This document shows positions 34,137 through 36,964 of a stretch of DNA of 36,964 bases, piece by piece. The notes under the pieces are model-generated. The model had not been told where the DNA came from. It saw nothing but the letters and a program-made list of their open reading frames with translations, and did not search any database. The translations under genes and the position numbers were made by a program. Numbering within the stretch: the first letter of the stretch is position 1; each line of letters starts with the position of its first letter. This DNA comes from Oceanicoccus sp. (lineage in GTDB: Bacteria > Pseudomonadota > Gammaproteobacteria > Pseudomonadales > Dasaniaceae): NCBI RefSeq assembly GCF_029238675.1, contig NZ_JAQWFR010000018.1, positions 1-36,964 on the forward strand. The letters run 5' to 3'.

Positions 34137-34186
34137 GAACCTTTGCCTAAGAACCTATGCCTAAAGACCTATGCCTAAGAACCTAT
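34132..34186. repeat. Tandem 14-bp repeat (about four units) starting at the TIGR02647 stop codon
   Basis: Three full units, GCCTAAGAACCTAT (34145-34158), GCCTAAAGACCTAT (34159-34172) and GCCTAAGAACCTAT (34173-34186), follow a 13-bp first unit GCTAAGAACCTTT (34132-34144). The first unit carries the gene's TAA at 34134-34136. Confidence 0.9.
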
Positions 34187-34281
34187 GCCGTCAGCAGTGA
34201 CTTCCTCGACATAAACAGTTAAAATTTTCACAATAATTCGAAGCCTGATAGGCCTTATCTTCTCATACCGGAAACATCTCT

Positions 34282-35406
34282 ATGTCAAACCCTGTTGTAA
34301 TCAGTGGCACTGGTTTATGGACCCCACCTCACGCCATCAGCAATGAAGAACTAGTTACAGCCTATAATGCCCATGCCGACCTGTTTAATACGGAAAACGC
34401 CGCTGCGATTGAAGCGGGTGAGGTGGCCGCTAAAGTTCATTCCAGTGCGGAATTTATTGAAAAAGCCTCCGGTATTAAAAGCCGCTTTGCCTATATAAAA
34501 GACGGCATTCTCGATATTAATCGCCTGTGCCCCAATATTCCTAAGCGGGCGGATGATGAATTGTCAGATCAGGCTGAAATGGGTGTTCATGCCGCCAGGC
34601 TGGCGATGGCCGCTGCCAATAAGACCGCCGCTGATATTGATGCCATTATTGTGTCCTGCACCTATACCCAGCGCTCCTATCCCGCTATTGCTGTAGAAAT
34701 ACAAAATGCCTTAGGTGTTGAGGGTTTTGCCTTTGATATGTTGGTGGCCTGTTCTGCGGCCACCTTTGGTATTCACCGTGCCTATGAAATGGTGGCGGCG
34801 GGTACCGCCAAGACCCTATTAGTGATTAACCCCGAGTTAACATCTCCCCAATGCAATTGGGGAAATCGCGATAGCCACTTTATTTTTGGTGATGTCAGTG
34901 TGGCTACGGTGGTGGAGTCTGCCGAGACTAGTAACTCTGATCATCGCTATGAAATTCTTAGCACCAAGGCCCTGACCAGTTACTCGAATAATATCCGTTC
35001 CAATTTTGGCTTTGTGGACCGTGCCAACGATAGTGACCCTTATTCGGCGGATCGTTTGTTTCACCAAAATGGTCGCAAAGTCTTTAAAGAAGTTTGCCCC
35101 ATGGTGGCAAATCATATTACCGAACACCTGCAAAGCAATGATCTTGGTTCGGAAGATGTCAGTCGTTGGTGGTTGCACCAGGCCAATATCAATATGAATT
35201 CATTAATAGGCAAAAAGTTATTAGGCAGAGATGCCACGCCTGAAGAGGCGCCGATCGTATTAGACCGTTATGCGAATACGGCCTCGGCGGGTTCCTTGAT
35301 TGCCTTTAATTTATACCATGAAGATTTAGTCGCTGGTGATTATGGCGTGATTTGTTCGTTTGGTGCGGGTTATTCCATAGGTAGTATGGTCGTACGCAAA
35401 GTCTAG
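34282..35406 (+). CDS. Beta-ketoacyl-ACP synthase III (FabH-like)
   Basis: A 374-residue thiolase-fold condensing enzyme. The Cys-His-Asn triad is visible: Cys157 (MLVACSAATFG), His299 (WWLHQANINM) and Asn332 (YANTASAGSL). It is longer than housekeeping FabH (~320) because of an N-terminal insert around residues 30-90. That length and the beginning MSNPVVISGTGLWTPP recall the Pseudomonas KAS III-like enzyme PA3286, which accepts medium-chain acyl-CoA; this assignment is from memory. It stands alone, not in a fab cluster, so it is probably not the main FabH. A strong terminator follows. Confidence 0.88.
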   Translation: MSNPVVISGTGLWTPPHAISNEELVTAYNAHADLFNTENAAAIEAGEVAAKVHSSAEFIEKASGIKSRFAYIKDGILDINRLCPNIPKRADDELSDQAEMGVHAARLAMAAANKTAADIDAIIVSCTYTQRSYPAIAVEIQNALGVEGFAFDMLVACSAATFGIHRAYEMVAAGTAKTLLVINPELTSPQCNWGNRDSHFIFGDVSVATVVESAETSNSDHRYEILSTKALTSYSNNIRSNFGFVDRANDSDPYSADRLFHQNGRKVFKEVCPMVANHITEHLQSNDLGSEDVSRWWLHQANINMNSLIGKKLLGRDATPEEAPIVLDRYANTASAGSLIAFNLYHEDLVAGDYGVICSFGAGYSIGSMVVRKV

Positions 35407-35430
35407 CTTATTCTTCATTTTAGAAAAATA

Positions 35431-35465
35431 AAAAGCCGGGGCAGGGGTATGCTCCGGCTTTTTTT
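35431..35465 (+). terminator. Rho-independent terminator of the KAS III gene
   Basis: AAAAGCCGGGGC (35431-35442) pairs with GCTCCGGCTTTT (35451-35462) with one G-T pair and an 8-base loop, followed by more T to 35465. The next ~165 bp before parA are AT-rich and hold no other recognised feature beyond a probable promoter region. Confidence 0.9.
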
Positions 35466-35632
35466 CAATATCATTGTCAATTTTTTGTGCTTTTTTGATG
35501 TATTTAAAAATAAATTCCAAGTTGTGCCATATTTTGTCGACGTTTTCGCTACTAGCAACTAGAATGATTTGTCAGCTAATGTACGTATTCATAATCATAT
35601 ATTAATAATAAATAAAACTAGGGATCTTGCTG

Positions 35633-36499
35633 ATGAGAAGAGTAATCTTCAACCAAAAAGGCGGTGTTGGGAAATCCAGCATCACCTGTAACCTCGCTGC
35701 TATTAGTGCCAGCCGCGGTTATAAAACGTTGGTAGTTGATTTAGATGTTCAAGCTAATAGTAGTTTCTACTTAGGCCATGAACAGCCCTTAAATTTAGCC
35801 TATGCCCATGATCAGGGCCATAAAATGTTGAGTGAGGGTTCTATTGTCGGTCTGTTTAAGCAGTCGATTGATATGTTTACCCCAAAACAAGACCCTATGG
35901 ATTACGTCACCGAAACAGAGTTTGAAAATCTGTATTTGATGGCATCCAGCCCCGCATTGGATTTAATGGAACGCGAACTTGAGTCTCGCTACAAAATCTA
36001 CAAGCTGCGTGAAGCGCTGGTTGAGTTAAACAAGACCTTCGACCATATCTATATTGATACCGCGCCAGTATTTAACTTTTACAGCAAATCAGCCTTGATT
36101 GCTGCGGATAGCGTATTGATCCCTTTCGACTGCGACACTTTTTCTCGCCAGGCGCTCTATGGCCTGATGCAGAATGTGGCTGAGCTACAGGAAGATCACA
36201 ATGCGGACCTGCGTATTGGCGGTATTATCGTTAACCAATTTAACAAGCAGGCTCGCTTTCCCAAGCAGTTGGTGGGTGAGTTGATTAATGAGTCTTACCC
36301 GATTTTGGCTAGTTATATTTCTTCATCGGTAAAAATGAAGGAATCCCATGCTATGCAAACCCCGTTGGTTTACTTGTATCCCAAGCATAAGTTGTCAGAA
36401 GAATTTGAGCGTCTATACCGTGAATTAAGTGGTGAGCCGACCATTAAGCGGGCAGAGATCCCGGTTGAGAGTCGAGTCGCTTCGCTGTTTATACAGTAA
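35633..36499 (+). CDS. ParA-family ATPase
   Basis: A 288-residue deviant Walker ATPase of the ParA/MinD group, which uses ATP-dependent DNA binding to position cargo. The Walker A' motif is [14 protein letters not shown] near the N-terminus, followed by [10 protein letters not shown] and the Walker B-like [10 protein letters not shown]. There is no N-terminal HTH domain, so it is the small (type Ib/chromosomal-like) form. No parB is adjacent and the gene is not next to gidB, so it may position something other than the chromosome. I take the ATG at 35633, with AGGGA about nine bases upstream; the frame reaches back two codons to a TTG. A hairpin array begins 21 bp after the stop. Confidence 0.88.
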   Translation: MRRVIFNQKGGVGKSSITCNLAAISASRGYKTLVVDLDVQANSSFYLGHEQPLNLAYAHDQGHKMLSEGSIVGLFKQSIDMFTPKQDPMDYVTETEFENLYLMASSPALDLMERELESRYKIYKLREALVELNKTFDHIYIDTAPVFNFYSKSALIAADSVLIPFDCDTFSRQALYGLMQNVAELQEDHNADLRIGGIIVNQFNKQARFPKQLVGELINESYPILASYISSSVKMKESHAMQTPLVYLYPKHKLSEEFERLYRELSGEPTIKRAEIPVESRVASLFIQ

Positions 36500-36520
36500 C
36501 TTCCCCCCAGACACTCAGAA

Positions 36521-36748
36521 CATCATCCCCGCCCCCGACTAAAGCATTCGAGGGCAGGCTTCGACGAAAATGACTATCGTCATTCCCGCCCTCGACTAAA
36601 GCGCTCGAGGGCAGGCTTCGGCGAAAATGACTATCGTCATTCCCGCCCCCGACTAAAGCGCTCGGGGGCAGGCTTCGGCGAAAATGACTATCGTCATTCC
36701 CGCCCTCGACTAAAGCGCTCGAGGGCAGGCTTCGGCGAAAATGACTAT
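36521..36748. repeat. Four tandem 57-bp hairpin repeats
   Basis: Units start at 36521, 36578, 36635 and 36692, each exactly 57 bp. Each contains the inverted repeat GCCCTCGA/TCGAGGGC (unit positions 11-18 and 28-35) and outer GTCATT/AATGAC arms. Units 2 and 4 are identical. Unit 3 differs by two substitutions that keep the pairing (36649 T to C, 36665 A to G). Unit 1 is the most diverged and has a C-A mismatch at that same pair. No spacers, so it is not a CRISPR array. Confidence 0.93.
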
Positions 36749-36794
36749 CGTCATTCCCGCGAAGGCGGGAATCCAGCCTGCATGCTTATGCTGT
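36749..36794. repeat. Half copy of the 103-bp palindromic element
   Basis: Directly after the 57-bp array, 46 bp match the reverse complement of the right end of the elements at 7272 and 9819: the hairpin arm ATTCCC-N8-GGGAAT, CCAG, then CCTGCAT and CTTATGCTGT with a few substitutions. The match stops near the element's centre, so the other half is missing or beyond recognition. Confidence 0.75.
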
Positions 36795-36964
36795 AAGGGA
36801 TAAAGTGGTTACTTTGCAGGCACGGGGTTTGTTAAATGGCCCCGCTGATGAGCCGGGGGTAGGGTTGCGAAATGGTCTTGCGGCCCTCCGGCCTTCCCTC
36901 AATCGGCTTTGAGCCTTAAAACGCTTCGCTGTCTCAAAACACTCAATCGGCGCTAGCCCTGACT
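36795..36964. other. Unassigned sequence at the window's right edge
   Basis: No open frame of note and no recognised RNA. It contains two direct copies of CTCAATCGGC (36898-36907 and 36942-36951) flanking a CTTCGCTG-containing stretch, plus a GC-rich part near 36835-36895. It may be the start of a further repeat family that continues outside the window. Confidence 0.4.

Noticed and set aside
36521..36748. CRISPR-like array
   Set aside because: The 57-bp units abut with no unique spacers, and no cas genes are in view.
36845..36872. CTGATGA (36845-36851) followed by GAAA (36869-36872), resembling a hammerhead ribozyme core
   Set aside because: The stretch between them offers only about two base pairs for stem II, and no NUH cleavage site precedes the possible stem I (the bases there read CAC). 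The match is probably chance.

Overview
The window looks like chromosomal DNA of a marine-type gammaproteobacterium of the Pseudomonadales/Cellvibrionales kind. The evidence is gene order and protein type: gyrA-serC-pheA runs divergently from an MTA deaminase-like gene, ubiG, mupP and yciK, as around PA3166-PA3173 of Pseudomonas aeruginosa. metG is divergent from apbC, and metG is followed by rnfABCDGE. PHP/yciO-scpA-scpB-rluB is also a common gammaproteobacterial order. No rRNA, tRNA, phage or transposase gene was recognised.

Layout. Positions 1-249 hold the 3' end of an unidentified protein, closed by a strong terminator. An AraC-type regulator and a fatty acid desaturase are divergent (387-2523), with helically phased direct repeats between them. 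Next comes a minus-strand block: a SAM methyltransferase, an alkB/ada-like alkylation repair operon, then cyclophilin-pdxJ-TspO-like, an SH3/coiled-coil envelope protein and a VC0807-type membrane protein. From 8.9 to 13.2 kb, plus-strand genes encode a PHP-family nuclease, YciO, the condensin partners ScpA/ScpB and the rRNA pseudouridine synthase RluB. A diguanylate cyclase (13.2-14.2 kb) faces them. The minus-strand block at 14.5-18.1 kb (yciK, mupP, ubiG, amidohydrolase) joins ubiquinone synthesis to MurNAc recycling. gyrA-serC-pheA-DUF3622 follow on the plus strand, converging on metG-rnfABCDGE. The last 6 kb carry apbC, a deoxycytidylate deaminase, a TauE-like permease, a TIGR02647 protein, a KAS III enzyme and a ParA-like ATPase.

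The genes themselves are mostly housekeeping, and I found no convincing new defence or biosynthetic system. The less ordinary material is between genes. There are two complete 103-bp palindromic elements with 28-bp terminal inverted repeats, and a half copy at the right end. A four-unit 57-bp hairpin array after parA has one base pair that changes in a compensatory way. Three short tandem duplications begin at or just before stop codons. A triple palindromic 12-mer lies upstream of the diguanylate cyclase, and a 13-codon leader ORF with a near-ideal ribosome binding site lies upstream of the PHP gene. The pdxJ gene carries signature residues I associate with Bacteroidota-type PdxJ rather than the E. 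coli type. All calls come from reading the sequence and recalled family knowledge; no database search was run.
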